The translations under genes were made by a program, and so were the position numbers. Positions 23,739 to 35,400 of a stretch of 64,000 nucleotides of DNA are shown piece after piece. Origin of the DNA: Galerina marginata (lineage: Eukaryota > Basidiomycota > Agaricomycetes > Agaricales > Galerinaceae). The stretch lies in contig JAECYW010000013.1 in NCBI GenBank assembly GCA_023014335.1, positions 1,054,001-1,118,000 of the forward strand, given 5' to 3'. Below the pieces are notes generated by a model, which saw nothing but the letters and a program-made list of their open reading frames with translations, searched no databases and was not told where the DNA came from. Numbering within the stretch: position 1 is the stretch's first letter; the number at the start of each line of letters is the position of its first letter.

Positions 23739-24854
23739 ATGGCGCACCAACTCTCAACTCAAAACCTCGCGGGCCCGCTCTTACCCTGGTACTTAAAGGC
23801 TCAACCCGCGATATCAGCTGAGCAGCCCTGGAAGAACTCAAGTCAAAGGTGTAAGTCCGGTGATGTCAATATATCATCGCAGGCGAACTTATTCACTGGT
23901 ACTCCAAAGTCAATGACAGGAACTCGGACGTTCAAGTGCGGTCCTCTGACGGCTTTGTGTTTCAATTGCACCGAGCGCTTTTGGAAGCAAATACCGACGC
24001 GTTTCCCGGTTCTGAAATAGACACAAGGGGTGAAATCGTACAGCTGACGGAGTCTGCAAGCGTCCTGGAGATTCTTTTCGTCTTTCTATATCCAAGGCGC
24101 CATCCTGACCTCTCAGACAAAGAGTTCCAGCTGGTTGCCGATGTGGCAGAAGCAGTTGGGAAGTACGAGGTGTTCTCCGCGATGAATACTTGCAATGCGC
24201 GATTGAAGTGTGTCGTATCTCTGTTCCATCACCGCCATTTACTAATACTCGTCTGCACTTTGAGGTCATTTCTACCTAAGCATGCGACGGAGGTATTCGT
24301 ACATGCGGTCAAGCACGATTTCCCAGAGCTGATAAACGAGGCCATTCCACATCTCGCTCGATCTCCTTTTCTCTCGGTTGTAACAAAGTTACCTCCATCT
24401 TATATTGTCCCATGGGTGAAATCCTATATTTTCTACCTTTATTTCCTGTCCTCATAAATCCCTGTAGTCTCGGTATCAAGAAGCGTGGACATCGGTGTTT
24501 AAGGAAGCAATTCAGTACATCAGGCGTTTGATTCCATCCGGCGGGAACGCGTGTCATGGCTCCCCACATGCTTTCACCTCGCCTTCTGGAATTTGTACCA
24601 CCTGCCGATGCTCGCTCTTCACACTAGTTGCAGATCTGGAACGAATTGACTCGCTTTCTGAGTTGGACGACGCCCTTCAGTCTCCGCTCGCCAAGTACCC
24701 AACCCTTGCTTGTTGCAGGCCTGACTATGGCTACTCGTCGCTTAGCGGACCAAAAATGACATCAAACCACAACTGCAGTCACATAGTGGACTTGGCCAAA
24801 TTTTGTCGGGGAAAAATCAATACGATCCCTCCTTTTGTCGATTTTTTGGGATAA
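23739..24854 (+). CDS. BTB/POZ domain protein, tandem copy 2
   Basis: Four exons are needed. Exon 1 starts at 23739 and joins, across about 70 nt with a GTGTAA donor, to RNSDVQVRSSDGFVFQLHRA. The BTB core continues with AFPGSEIDTRGEIVQL, ILFVFLYPRRHPDLSDKEF and VAEAVGKYEVFSAMNTCNAR. After an intron comes LKSFLPKHATEVFVHAVKHD, then LPPSYIVPW joined to SRYQEAWTSVFKEAIQYI. The C-terminal part carries CTTCRCSLF, a CC pair and CSHIVDLAKFC, ending PPFVDFLG. All frames are intact. It is closest in layout to the BTB genes on either side, and the three share intron positions, so they arose by tandem duplication. Function is unknown; a role as a Cul3 adaptor or transcriptional scaffold would be usual for BTB proteins. 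Confidence 0.85.
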
Positions 24855-25508
24855 AATCAATGGAATTTACAGGTAGCAATTTAGGAATGGGTATTCTAGC
24901 AACCGTCGTTTATTTTTATTTTACTATCTATCTACAATCTACCTACAGGTTGCCTACAGGTCATATTTTACCACATCCATCTCCTAATTGACTGCATTGC
25001 GCTTCGAGTAGACACTGGAGAGCGAATCAAATTAAATCACCATCTGATTATTGTCGCCGATTTTACCTAGAGGACTACAGACTCCATTGAAGCTGAGCAC
25101 CTTGGTGTAAAATGGCGCAAAGCCAGGACTCGATGTGATCAGAATTGTGGGGCAGCACAAATACACAGTTAATGATATCTGTAATGCCAGAACACACCAC
25201 CGTGACTGGCAGAATATATAGTAACACTGGGACCACATGAACGCCGCGTGGACGTTTCTGTTCTGTCCAATAGGCCTGCTGCCAGCCTTCTATTTAAATA
25301 ATCATACCGCAGAAGGCGACCACCTTCTCCTGAAAGGAGTATCAGTACTGTGAGCAAAGAAGCCTACTGGCCGGGATTTGCCGAACAAGAAGGAGAATCC
25401 CTCTTTGGATGACTACTTTGTGTTACTTTCTTATGAACATCACCTATAGCTACTTACTGTGTCTACACATATGACCTACACTGAAAGATCGACAACTTGA
25501 ACGTAGAT
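24855..25508. other. Intergenic region between BTB copies 2 and 3
   Basis: No gene seen. A short run of CTAC-type repeats (CTATCTATCTACAATCTACC, about 24925-24945) lies just after copy 2. Confidence 0.4.
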
Positions 25509-26547
25509 ATGGCTGACAATAATCCCACAGGAACCCACGAAAAATGTGAGTACTAATCTGAAATCCTGTTAGTTTGCAAATTTGGCACGACGGCTGCCTA
25601 ATCTCAATGATATAAATATCTAGTTAACGCCAGCGATGCAGACATTACGATCCAGTCAGCAGACGGTGTTCTCTTTAATCTCCACCGCAAAAACCTGGAG
25701 GTGTGCACTGGCGCGTTCCCTGGATCAGAATTCAATACCGATGGAGAACACGTTCACTTGACTGAGCACGCAACAATTCTAGAAATTCTTTTCCAGTTTT
25801 TATATCCGAAGAGACACCCCAATCTGAAGAACCTTGAGTTCGATATTCTTGCTCGGGTGGCAGAAGCGGTCGAGAAGTACGAGATCTTCTCTGCGATGAA
25901 CACCTGCGAGGATAGATTAAGGTCGGGGTTTTTTTTTGCCGTCCAAGATTAAGCTGACACTGTTGCCATTGCACACAGAGAATGCCTTCCCGCACATTCA
26001 GCCCTGATTTTGTCTCATGCGATCAAGCACGATTACCCTGACTTGGTTCAAAAAGCGAGCTTGCTTCTCGCCCGATCCAAGTTGACACATCAGGCACAAA
26101 TTTTGAAGACTTTGCCTCACTATGCCGTAATCCCAATGGTATTGCACCACTGAGTTTATCTCGAATTAATTAAACCAATCGCATCAGGTTGAGTATCACG
26201 CCGCCTGGGAGGCAGTATTCGAAGGTGCAATCATACATCTGCAAAAATTCGAACACATTACACAATACTGTGCCAATTCGCCTGTTTGCAGCAATTGTCG
26301 ATCATGTTTGATGATGTGGGTAATACATCTCCGGGGAATCGACAACATCTCGGATCTGGAATCAGCTATCGCAACTCCAATTCTCAACAAGGATGAACCC
26401 AGCCATAGGAGATGTCAATCCTGCGCAGGCGATCAATGCATCCATTTATCCAAACTCGTTTCTGTCATCAAAGATAAAATGCAGGCTATACCTGCCTTCG
26501 TGAAGTTTTTGAATCCCAACGGCCTTGGTACAATCATCGTTGACTGA
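25509..26547 (+). CDS. BTB/POZ domain protein, tandem copy 3
   Basis: Start MADNNPTGTHEK (25509) joins by an intron to FNASDADITIQSADGVLFNL. The BTB continues with AFPGSEFNTDGEHVHLTEHA, ILFQFLYPKRHPNLKNLEF and VAEAVEKYEIFSAMNTCEDR. Further introns lead to RECLPAHSALILSHAIKHDY and VEYHAAWEAVFEGAIIHL. The C-terminal Cys motifs are kept in modified form: VCSNCRSCLMMW, RRCQSCAGDQC and an IHLSKL sequence. The frame is intact to the stop at 26547. Intron number and phase equal those of copy 2. It is the most divergent of the three. Role unknown. Confidence 0.85.
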
Positions 26548-28969
26548 TGACGACAGCAGACTGTAACACATTATTGTATGTCATACTGGCTAATATTATG
26601 GCCGTTTACTTGAGGAAAGTATTAACAATTGGAAGGATGATTTTGATTGGCGCAAGGCTGATAGTTCTGTCGCTAACACCGGCGCTTATTTTTTTGAGCA
26701 CGGTCTGTCAGAGATAAGGAATGAAAGAGGAACTCCGGAATTAGAAGAGAAAACGATGGAGTACATGTATATAGGTCAAAATTACCTTACATTGGATTGG
26801 AGTTTCCTCTCAACTATTTGAAGCAGTAAGTATCAGTAGGTTCAGGGTTCAACGTTCTTCAACCACCAAGTGCCAGCTTCAGATGAGAACCAAATTAGGA
26901 TAATCTCCACTCTCTAATTGCCGCCATATCCTAACGCCTCTCGTGTTTGCCTTCTGACCACAACCACCAAGGCTCACCGTAGCATCCCAAGGCACGAACA
27001 GTGTCAGTATCCGAACTAATCTTCCAATTACTTTCCCACCAATAATGCCAACTTTAAGCCGAAATTAAAGAGCACCGGGAAAACAATCAGGGAGTTTGCC
27101 TGAGTTTGCAAACGCGGCTCCCGTATCATCTCTACGAGCCCGGTCGTTGATACGACCACGACCCCCGAACAATGTTCATGTATTCATAGTGTTCTTGAAC
27201 GAGAGAAGGGTAAGATATAGGAAACATTTAGAACAGGAAATCCTGTATTTAATCACGTAAACATGAGCTGGCATGGGGGTGTTTAAGTATAACAAACCGG
27301 GATACGACTGCGCAGGAAAGGGTAAAGAAAGGATATAGAGCTGACCAGGTATGCGAATTCCGATCTCATAAGCCCGGACGGCCCTAATATGAAGGCTGCA
27401 GTCAATTCCGATAGAAGGAAAGGCGAGTAGGTTAAACGACTCGGGAGAGATACATATTAGTGGATTCGTCAACAATTGAGACTGGGCAGTGAGGATCCGG
27501 AAGTCGAACGACTGATCCAATTGAAGACAGGGCGCACGAATTACGGGGGATTACAAAGATCATTATCGCTATTGTGATTTAGCCATGAGGGCATCCAAGC
27601 TATTTATGCGATCGTTGATGAATTCGAAGGTAATAAGGCATTTAAAGACGGACGGACGAGGACTACTGGGGTCTGGATAAACATAACAAGCCGATGGCCT
27701 GAGAAGGAGTAGTCGCGAGGGTAGTATAAGAACTGGTCATGGAACCCATCCTAACAATTGAGCTCGGAATGCGGCCTCAGTCGTGTATGGACGCTTTTAT
27801 GTTGCGCAGGGAGTTACAAGGAAGAGAATCACATCGACAATTGAACTCGGCCGTGAGGATATTAATGTTGCTTTAGTGATGATTGGTCCGATGAAAGGCA
27901 GGACATACAAGGGATAAGAATGCATACAACAAGCCATGAGATGGCATGAGAAGTAGTCATAGAGAGACAAGAGAGGACAAGAAAATGTTGGCGGTTTCGA
28001 TCCTAACTTGTCTTAGGACATGTACGCCTGAGACCAGATGGTCATGGGCCAAGTAACTCGCGAGGATTAGGCGGGTCAGTGGAAAAAATCTTTGTTTCTG
28101 CTTTCTTATAGTATCGCGACTGTAGCAACCAGGAGACCAGCGTGTACGTAGGATGATCGGTCGGCTCGACATTGCCAGTGCGGCAAAGTGTGTAGACAAA
28201 GGATAAAAGACAAGGTATGAGATGAAGCAGATGTTAATGCTATCCGACGTCGAAGTCGGGTTTGGGTAGGCCCGCGGGTCCGGATGAGAACGCGTCGACA
28301 AAGCAGTCGTAATGATGGATGGCGTCAGTAAAGCAGGAGACTGCAGCCGGTCGAGAGCAGAGATGGCAATACGAGCACAAGCGCAAAAATAAGGACGCGA
28401 TAGATAATAGAGGGCATGGCAGACGTGGGTGCATATCCAGCTGGCATGAAATCAGAAAACGGAGAGGCATCAGACACCGCAGGGATCCGATTGACCACAA
28501 TTGTCGAGGAACAGGTCAGAGAAGAAGATCAGATGATGGTTTTCTATTTGGAGTCCTGGAGTTCGCTGGGAAAGGGGCCAGAGAGTAGAAGTGAGCAAGG
28601 ACAGAAGGAGTACAAAGGCAGGAACGCAAAGAACAATGTTTGCCTTTCCCGGTCGCTAGGCCAAAGGTGTGCAAAGCGTGACGTTACTGTGACTGTGACA
28701 CAATAGTGGTTCGGGGAGTTGGTTAATTTGTAGCGAACAGTGGAGGACGGTGAGCGCTATTGTTCGTTGGGGCCTTTTGTTCATCCCGATGCAATATAAG
28801 GGATTGCTAGGACAAGTGAATTGGCATTCCCATTTCAGAGCTAGTCTCGTCTGGATTCGACTGCTTTCCCAATACCCCACTTGACACGCTTTTTACGACT
28901 CTCCGCCTTTACCCACTGTCCCTTCTTGTAACCATACCCATAACTGTAGGATTTGACTCATAATTTACG
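26548..28969. other. Gene-poor region with degenerate repeats
   Basis: No gene is supported over about 2.4 kb. Imperfect repeats are visible: CAATTGAGACTGGG-type motifs at about 27472, 27755 and 27838, and a pair of longer similar blocks at 27686-27719 and 27928-27964 (ACAAGCC, then GGC-TGAGAAG-AGTAGTC). AATATAAG near 28793 may be a TATA element for the gene at 29065. Scattered open frames have no family motifs. Confidence 0.4.
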
Positions 28970-29021
28970 GTACGCCGATACCCGCCTTTTAATTCCTGAA
29001 CTGACTGAGCTTCTAATCCAG
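28970..29021 (+). other. Probable 5' UTR intron of the disordered-protein gene
   Basis: A GTACGC donor, a CTGAC branch-like site at 29001-29005 and a CCAG acceptor are spaced like other introns in the window, 43 bases before the start codon at 29065. Not confirmed by any transcript. Confidence 0.4.
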
Positions 29022-29064
29022 GACCTATCAACTTTTTTTTCATCTATTTAGCCAAGTTCATATC

Positions 29065-30936
29065 ATGTCCGCACAAACCGCTAATTATCCGCCGGTGTAT
29101 AAGACTGGGCAGTTTGCTTTCCTCGCGAAACCTCCCCCGCCCCCTCAGAAAAGGCGCCCGAGCCCCAACCAACCCCTCCCAGCACTACCTGGTACCCCGC
29201 CGCCGCCGCCCCAGCAGCTGCAGCGCCGTCCGTCGAATACGTTCTCGAGCATCGTCAATTGGGCCGCGCACGTGCAGCCTGGGTCTCCAGCTCCACGCTC
29301 GCCCCAACGACGCCCCTCCATTACGTCGACCACGTCTTCCCGACGCCCGTCTCTCTCGCGCCTCAACCGTCGCCCGTCGATCAGCCACGGCCGCGCGCCG
29401 TCTGGTTCGTTCGTGCACATCATCGACACGCCCACGCGCACCCAGTCGACCCCCTCGGTCGCCAACTTTGACCTGACCGCCCTCGGGTACACCTCCATTT
29501 TTGTGCACTTCCCAAAGACCCCTACGACGCCTTCGCCGCTCCTGCGCCAACACCAGACCAACCGGACCGGCGCCCCGGACCTCTCCAAGCCTGCTTCGCC
29601 AGCCCCTGTGCCTCTCTCGGCGAGCTTCGCCTTTGCCCATATCCCCATCCCGCCTGTGCCCCAGGAAAACGTCCGTCCGACAAAGAGGACAGGGATGAAG
29701 CGCTTCCGCTCTCTTTCCATCCTCCGTCCGAGGGGCTCAAAAGCCAAAGGCACCCAGCCACCTGCATCTCCCACCAAAACTACCGTGTCCACCAAGTCTG
29801 CAAAACCCATGAACGCCGCCAACTCCAAGAGCCTCGCCCGTGCTTCGCCAACAACCACCCACACCTCGAAGGAATCAAAAGCCGAAATTTGCGCCGCCAC
29901 TATCGCCAAGCGCAAGCGCGCCAAGTACGCGTACGTTCGCCCACCGCCACCCCTCGCCAACGAGTTGGCAATGATGCAGTTCGCGGACGGAGGCAGCCTC
30001 GAGTCGCATGCTAAGCGTGTGATGGATGCCCAGGCCAAGGCCGCCGCAGGCTCCGGTGCGTCCATCGGTGTCGCTGATGTATACAGAGACGGCAAGGGCG
30101 GCATGTGGTGGGACGCCGACGAGGAGATGGAGTACGCCCACCTTCTCGGAGGCACCGGTGCAGTCGCAGACGCCGATATGATGGCCGTCGACGCTGACGG
30201 GGACGTGGAAATGGGCTGGGAAGAGTTCGGCGCCGAGCCGCTCGCCCCTTTCTTCTCAGAGACCCACGCATCCCAGCACGACAAAGAAAACCACCCCGAG
30301 GCCGGTTCGCGCCGCTCGTCGCTCTCCTCTGTCGACTCTGACCTCGACCCCAAGTACCTCGTGCCCCTCCCGGAAAACGAGGACCCCCGCCTGGCACCCG
30401 TCGACGACCGCGTCCTCGCCTCCCGCAAGGTCGGCAGTCCAGGCATGAGCGTGCTCTCCCTGCCTGCCCGTCCGAGGCGCCGTGCGATGCACCTGTGCAA
30501 ACCCGCCTTCCTGGTGGACGTCAAGGCGTTCCAGGCGCCGAGGAGCCCCGTGCGGAGTTCGTCAGGTGTTAGTGGGAGCACGATTTCCGGTCAGCATGGC
30601 GCGGGCAAGCCGAGAGGTAAAGCCCGCCGTCGTCCTGCCCCTCTCAAGCTCGCCAACTCGAGCTCCACCTCGATGGTCGTCGTCGTGCGCCGGCCGTCGG
30701 TGTCCGCTGTCGTCTCTAGCCCTGTTGTTCCCGCTGTGGCGAGCCCAGGAGCCGTGGCACGTCTCCGACGCGAGTTTATCGAGGACTCGTTCGCACCTCG
30801 GGTGCCTACTCCTGTTGAGGCAGCCGCTCCTATAGCCGACGATACGATACCTAACCTCAACGCTACGTCAAAACAGTCAAAATCGAAATTGGCCACCGGT
30901 GTGCGCGGGTTCTTCACCATCCGCAGGGGTGATTGA
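29065..30936 (+). CDS. GC-rich intronless disordered protein, unknown
   Basis: One uninterrupted frame of 623 residues with a start at 29065 in a good context (ATCATGTC). Composition is strongly Pro/Ser/Arg-rich at the N-terminus (PPPPPQKRRPSP, PSNTFSSIVNWAA). A more ordered core follows at residues about 282-365: KRKRAKYAYVRPPPPLANEL, MMQFADGGSLESHAKRV and YRDGKGGMWWDADEEMEYAH. Basic, low-complexity tails follow. Codon use is visibly different from its neighbours, with C or G at most third positions, as in highly expressed basidiomycete genes. The bias also opens a long antisense frame that I reject. I recognise no named domain. Related mushroom proteins may exist, judging by the conserved-looking core, but I cannot check. 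The KRKR stretch suggests nuclear entry; this is inference. Confidence 0.8.
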   Translation: MSAQTANYPPVYKTGQFAFLAKPPPPPQKRRPSPNQPLPALPGTPPPPPQQLQRRPSNTFSSIVNWAAHVQPGSPAPRSPQRRPSITSTTSSRRPSLSRLNRRPSISHGRAPSGSFVHIIDTPTRTQSTPSVANFDLTALGYTSIFVHFPKTPTTPSPLLRQHQTNRTGAPDLSKPASPAPVPLSASFAFAHIPIPPVPQENVRPTKRTGMKRFRSLSILRPRGSKAKGTQPPASPTKTTVSTKSAKPMNAANSKSLARASPTTTHTSKESKAEICAATIAKRKRAKYAYVRPPPPLANELAMMQFADGGSLESHAKRVMDAQAKAAAGSGASIGVADVYRDGKGGMWWDADEEMEYAHLLGGTGAVADADMMAVDADGDVEMGWEEFGAEPLAPFFSETHASQHDKENHPEAGSRRSSLSSVDSDLDPKYLVPLPENEDPRLAPVDDRVLASRKVGSPGMSVLSLPARPRRRAMHLCKPAFLVDVKAFQAPRSPVRSSSGVSGSTISGQHGAGKPRGKARRRPAPLKLANSSSTSMVVVVRRPSVSAVVSSPVVPAVASPGAVARLRREFIEDSFAPRVPTPVEAAAPIADDTIPNLNATSKQSKSKLATGVRGFFTIRRGD

Positions 30937-32449
30937 TTTGCCTTACTTACCGACATACCGCCCATCTAAAAAGCGCAACCCCATCGTCATCTTCTTGTCT
31001 TCCTTCTCATCTTGTTCTACTGCCGCCACCGCCGCCGCTTGTATCATCCATTCCCGATCCTCTTGCTTTCTTTTCCCTCTTCATGTGTATTACGACCTCA
31101 CTCACGCTGAACGCTGTTACGTTGCACGAGCACTTCAGTTTTGTCTTCTCTTCAATTCTGTTACCACCAACGACACATACCACTTATCATATCGCATTAT
31201 ATTATTTCATTATGTACATCACCTACCCTACTGTATTACTAGCCATACGCTTTCTAGTTGTCAAGCTTTCAAAATGTTTTTGCCTCTCTCTCTAGCCTTC
31301 ATGTTGCTGGTTGTAACTTGTTACCTGGGTGTAGTCCCAGACGACGTCTTGTATGTACATACAATCGCATATAAGTACGCATTGTAAGCACTTGTTTTTT
31401 TTGATATGCCCATGCTTGATCTTGTTGCTTGGATTATACCTGGGGCTTCGTAGGTTATATGTCGCATTGGACCGTGCCCAAAAAGAAGAGTTAACACCAG
31501 GTAACGGTTGGCGTCTTGCAAGATCTAGAGTTAACTGTCGTCCCTCGTTCGTACCGCCTATAAAATCAAGGTCAAGACCTTGAAGTACTCCATAAACCTA
31601 AATGACCCTCATCATCTAAATGTGTGCTAGTAGTGTTGTTGATACTAGTCAGACAAGAGTATGTTGTCTGAAGAGGTGGATACAAATGACCTGACTTGCC
31701 ACTGGCACAGGATCGAATCCCTCCAAAATGCTGAACCTGACAACCATTAAATTTTACATTTCCTTTGGGCTAATTTTCGGGTTGTTTAGAGTGGCCATTG
31801 GAGTTGGAAATGCAAGGCATATCTAAAATATAGAAAATCTATCCGCGTCTTAAATTTCGAATCATCCTGGCGTAAGAAAAGGCTCATGAGTCATGACCAG
31901 CCTCCAGGTCGCTCATCGCTTTGGCGCCGGTGGCGGATCAATCGGGTTCGTCCTTCTGTGGTGTATTTCGGCCGGGCTTTGCCTAGCATTTCCTCGACCT
32001 TGATCCAACCTTGTTCTACAATTCATCCCATATTACCTAGGCTTACTCCAGCACTATCCCGAACCTTCGTATTGACAAACGATATTTCGTATCCAACAAC
32101 TTCGATGTCAAGCAGTGCTCGTTTAGCGACTCAGCTCGATGATCTTCTTGCAGTTGTACTGCTCAACGATCATCAATAATATGGAAGATGTCGGAGAAAG
32201 TATTCAGAATTGGGGTTATACATTTACTAGTATCAGACTTTCACTTGAATCAACCAAAATTCAGAGCCAACGGAACTCGAACCCGGCATAGAGCAAAGCC
32301 CTCGCTTCCAACCGTTTTCAACCTCAGGATGCCAGGGTGGTACGATGCAGGAGTTACCATGAGTACGAGTATTCACAACAAAGATAAGTTGAAGTTGGTA
32401 CGGTACGAGTGAATCAAAATTACAATTAAAAGCAGTGTCCTACAGTGTC
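30937..32449. other. Intergenic region with 3' UTRs of two convergent genes
   Basis: The first few hundred bases are C/T-rich and look like a long 3' UTR. No supported gene is seen on either strand. Confidence 0.4.
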
Positions 32450-35400
32450 CTACATGTGATGTGATCGAAGAGGTGGAGAACGGGGTGGCGAAAACGATAG
32501 AGGGAAATAGGGTGCCGTTGAAGGGGAAGCCAGTGACCCAGGAAGGTACAAAGGTATTGTCGGAAATAGTTCGAACACATGTTGCATGTGTCCTCTTGGT
32601 CGTCCTCCAGGTTGTACTGCTGGCTCCGCCATTGTCATGACGGCGTGTACTCGAGGTTCCTGCACCATATGTTCTTCAGTGCCCTCAGCTGGCACAACCG
32701 CGGCACCTCCGTCGAGACTTCGACCATCCCAAACGCACCGAATATCGTGCCCTGGGATGATCTGCACAAGCCGACCAGTTTCGACGTGACGAACCTCAAT
32801 AAATCTTGTGTCGAAGAGCAGCACATATGGAGCATGTATTGCCACTCGATCAGCCTTCCCTTCCCATTCTATAATGCCAGTTGACCGACTAGGTTGGCCT
32901 TGCCTATTAACGAACAGCCCGAATTCTACAACAGAAGAGTTAGAAGCAGATAACGCATCGGGTAAATGGAATTGCTCGCCATCGTAACAAAGCAGAAACT
33001 CGTCCTCGCGCGAGCGGAACATGCCCATAGGACGACATGAATCACATCGTTTGGCAAGATAGGGAAATTTGGGGTCATCCCGCTGCGGAATAGTAACACT
33101 TTTTAAGCTATTTCCGATAAGGTAAGTATCTTCGTATTGTCGAACATCAGAGAAGGTCCACTAACTCATTAAGGTCCATGATCATGAAGCCCTTTGCACA
33201 CAGCACTGCAATCCGAGCTCTAAGGAAGATCAAGTCGTGGGCATCAGTGAAAGCGAATTCCTTGTAATGCCGAAACCACTCTGTTTTCTTTCTCCAGCTA
33301 GGAATGAGACCGCCGTTGGCTTTAGGGCGTTCATTGATTTTGTCGATGACCGGTTCAACTGCATGAAATACACTTTCATTGTTCTGCAAAGGGTAGACAT
33401 CAATTAAGATACGAAAACGAGAGGCATGTGGTTGAACTTACACCTTTCTTCTTCATGTAGATAACAAGTGTTCTCCCGTTAAGAACACCGACGCTAAAGA
33501 ATTGGATGTCCTTGCCGTTTATCTTTTGCGGTGTTTGTGAAGCGTGGATGCTTCCAGGTGTAGTGGGAACCAATGCCTCTAGGTGATATGCCATAAGGAC
33601 CTTCCAATGTCAAAGTGTAAGTTACGAATATGCATCATTTGCATATGGGAAATCGTACGCTTTCTGATAATACAAGAAATAGGCCAAATTCTTCCAGGAT
33701 CGCGCATTGGGAAACCATCTTTAGGTGCAGAACTCGCTTTAGTGCTGGATAACTCTGTCAGATTATGATTCGCAAGAATCGGAATTTACACACAGCGAGA
33801 ATCATGGCGATAGCCTATCCACACACCCTCGGCACATCCAATGGCGACAAGCCCACGACCGTCAGGTGTATCTAATGGCAAACCGTTAGTTTTATATATC
33901 AAGAAATATGAGCTAGAGTTTTCACTAAAGGGCACCGAACAAGTGACTTTTCCTGTGAATAGTGTTCCGTCATGCCAAACAGATGACGTTGGAGCAGTAG
34001 TCGCCGATGGAAGAAGGAATGTATCGACGCTGAGGCTTTCGATTTCAAAAACCTTGTTGGATTCTTGAACAACCTTTCGCAGACCGAGTGCTTCCTCAAG
34101 TCTCTCTTTCCACTCCAACCTCACAGCGGCTGATTCGGCGTAAAGGCTATACAGTCCGCCGAGGCGACCGTTGTGGTGAATGGTACAAGGGAACACTTGA
34201 CGTGCTTCTCCATTCTCTGGCGATCGTGACGATGAAGCTATACTTGCTGTGTCCGCATGTCTATCAGAGTTCCACAAATTGCGTAGGCGACTGTTGCTTC
34301 GTTGGACTGGATTATCGGTGAAATTTACCAGGGACAAAAGGTCGAGAGGTATTGGCTGAGGGAGCTGAATGAGGTTTGTGCCACGAAATATGACTTGTAA
34401 AGCTCACCCTGCGAAACACGTTGTACTTTGTAACGCCATCTTTTTCCTTGGGTTGCGTCATAACGACTGAAAATGACATCAGCGTGTTTCCCTGAAGCAA
34501 AGGATAAAACAAACGGTAGTTATCGAAAAGCATGACGAAGAGGTCATCGCGATCTGGGCCGCTGTCGGGCTGTCGAAGGAACTTGCCGGTATGGATTAAC
34601 GAACGCTGCTCGTTCAGTAGGTCCATGTCCTAGTTTAGACCCAGTTAGGTGGATATAGAATACAAGACTTTATTTCATACCACATGATCGCCAGGTTTGA
34701 ATACCAGATACGAATTATATCTCCATAACTCCACCTTTTGTTTTGAAGACGCAACCCCCGGCTCCGTTTCCTTTCCAAGGGCTTTGATCAAATCAATTAC
34801 AGGCGGAATAGCACTGCGGTCATCGTGGTACGTAGGCGTCTCAGACAGGATCTCTTTCAACAAAAGTTCATAGCGCAGAAGACGAGGTATCGGGCGGTTG
34901 ATGAAATTCTTCATGTCCAGCCGATGGGCGTCTGGATGCCGAATGGTATGCTGAAGGAGATATCTTTTTTCAGCATTCGGCTTCGCGGACAGGTTGGTAT
35001 TCCACCTACATTCACAAACTGCTTGAAGGCAGGATTGTTCGCCATTTCATCATCGATCCGATATGCAGCGATGGGGTAGTTCGGAATGTACTCCATATAA
35101 GCTTCTCGAAAGTTCAACACAGAGTCGAAAACTGCGGCAGTGATGCTGCGGATCTTTGGATGCTCTTCACGTTGGATCTCGTGGAGGGTGTCCACTAATC
35201 GCCGATGGTGTGCATGAAGTTCGTTGAAGTTGTGGAAGACATCCATCAAGAATTGATCCAGTCGTGCAGGAGGAATAATCGGAGGTTCCGCGTTCCGCAG
35301 AGGCCGGACATACATCTAATAAATGATGGGTCTAAGCAGAGGTCAAGCGCTATTCAAGACTTTACGAACGGTCTCGATGTTCTCTAGATCTCGGACATAT

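Noticed and set aside
29145..30581. A 478-codon open frame on the minus strand inside the GC-rich gene
   Set aside because: It is explained by the strong GC third-position bias of the plus-strand gene. Its own protein is low complexity without domain motifs, and the plus frame has a proper start, leader and stop.
31680..31726. GGATCGAATCCC resembling a plus-strand T-arm
   Set aside because: T54 is replaced by A and no complementary acceptor stem is found upstream.
32255..32325. tRNA-like T-arm sequence on the minus strand (GGGTTCGAGTTCC)
   Set aside because: The loop is one base too long for a normal T-arm, and I could not find a matching acceptor stem, D-arm or anticodon arm.
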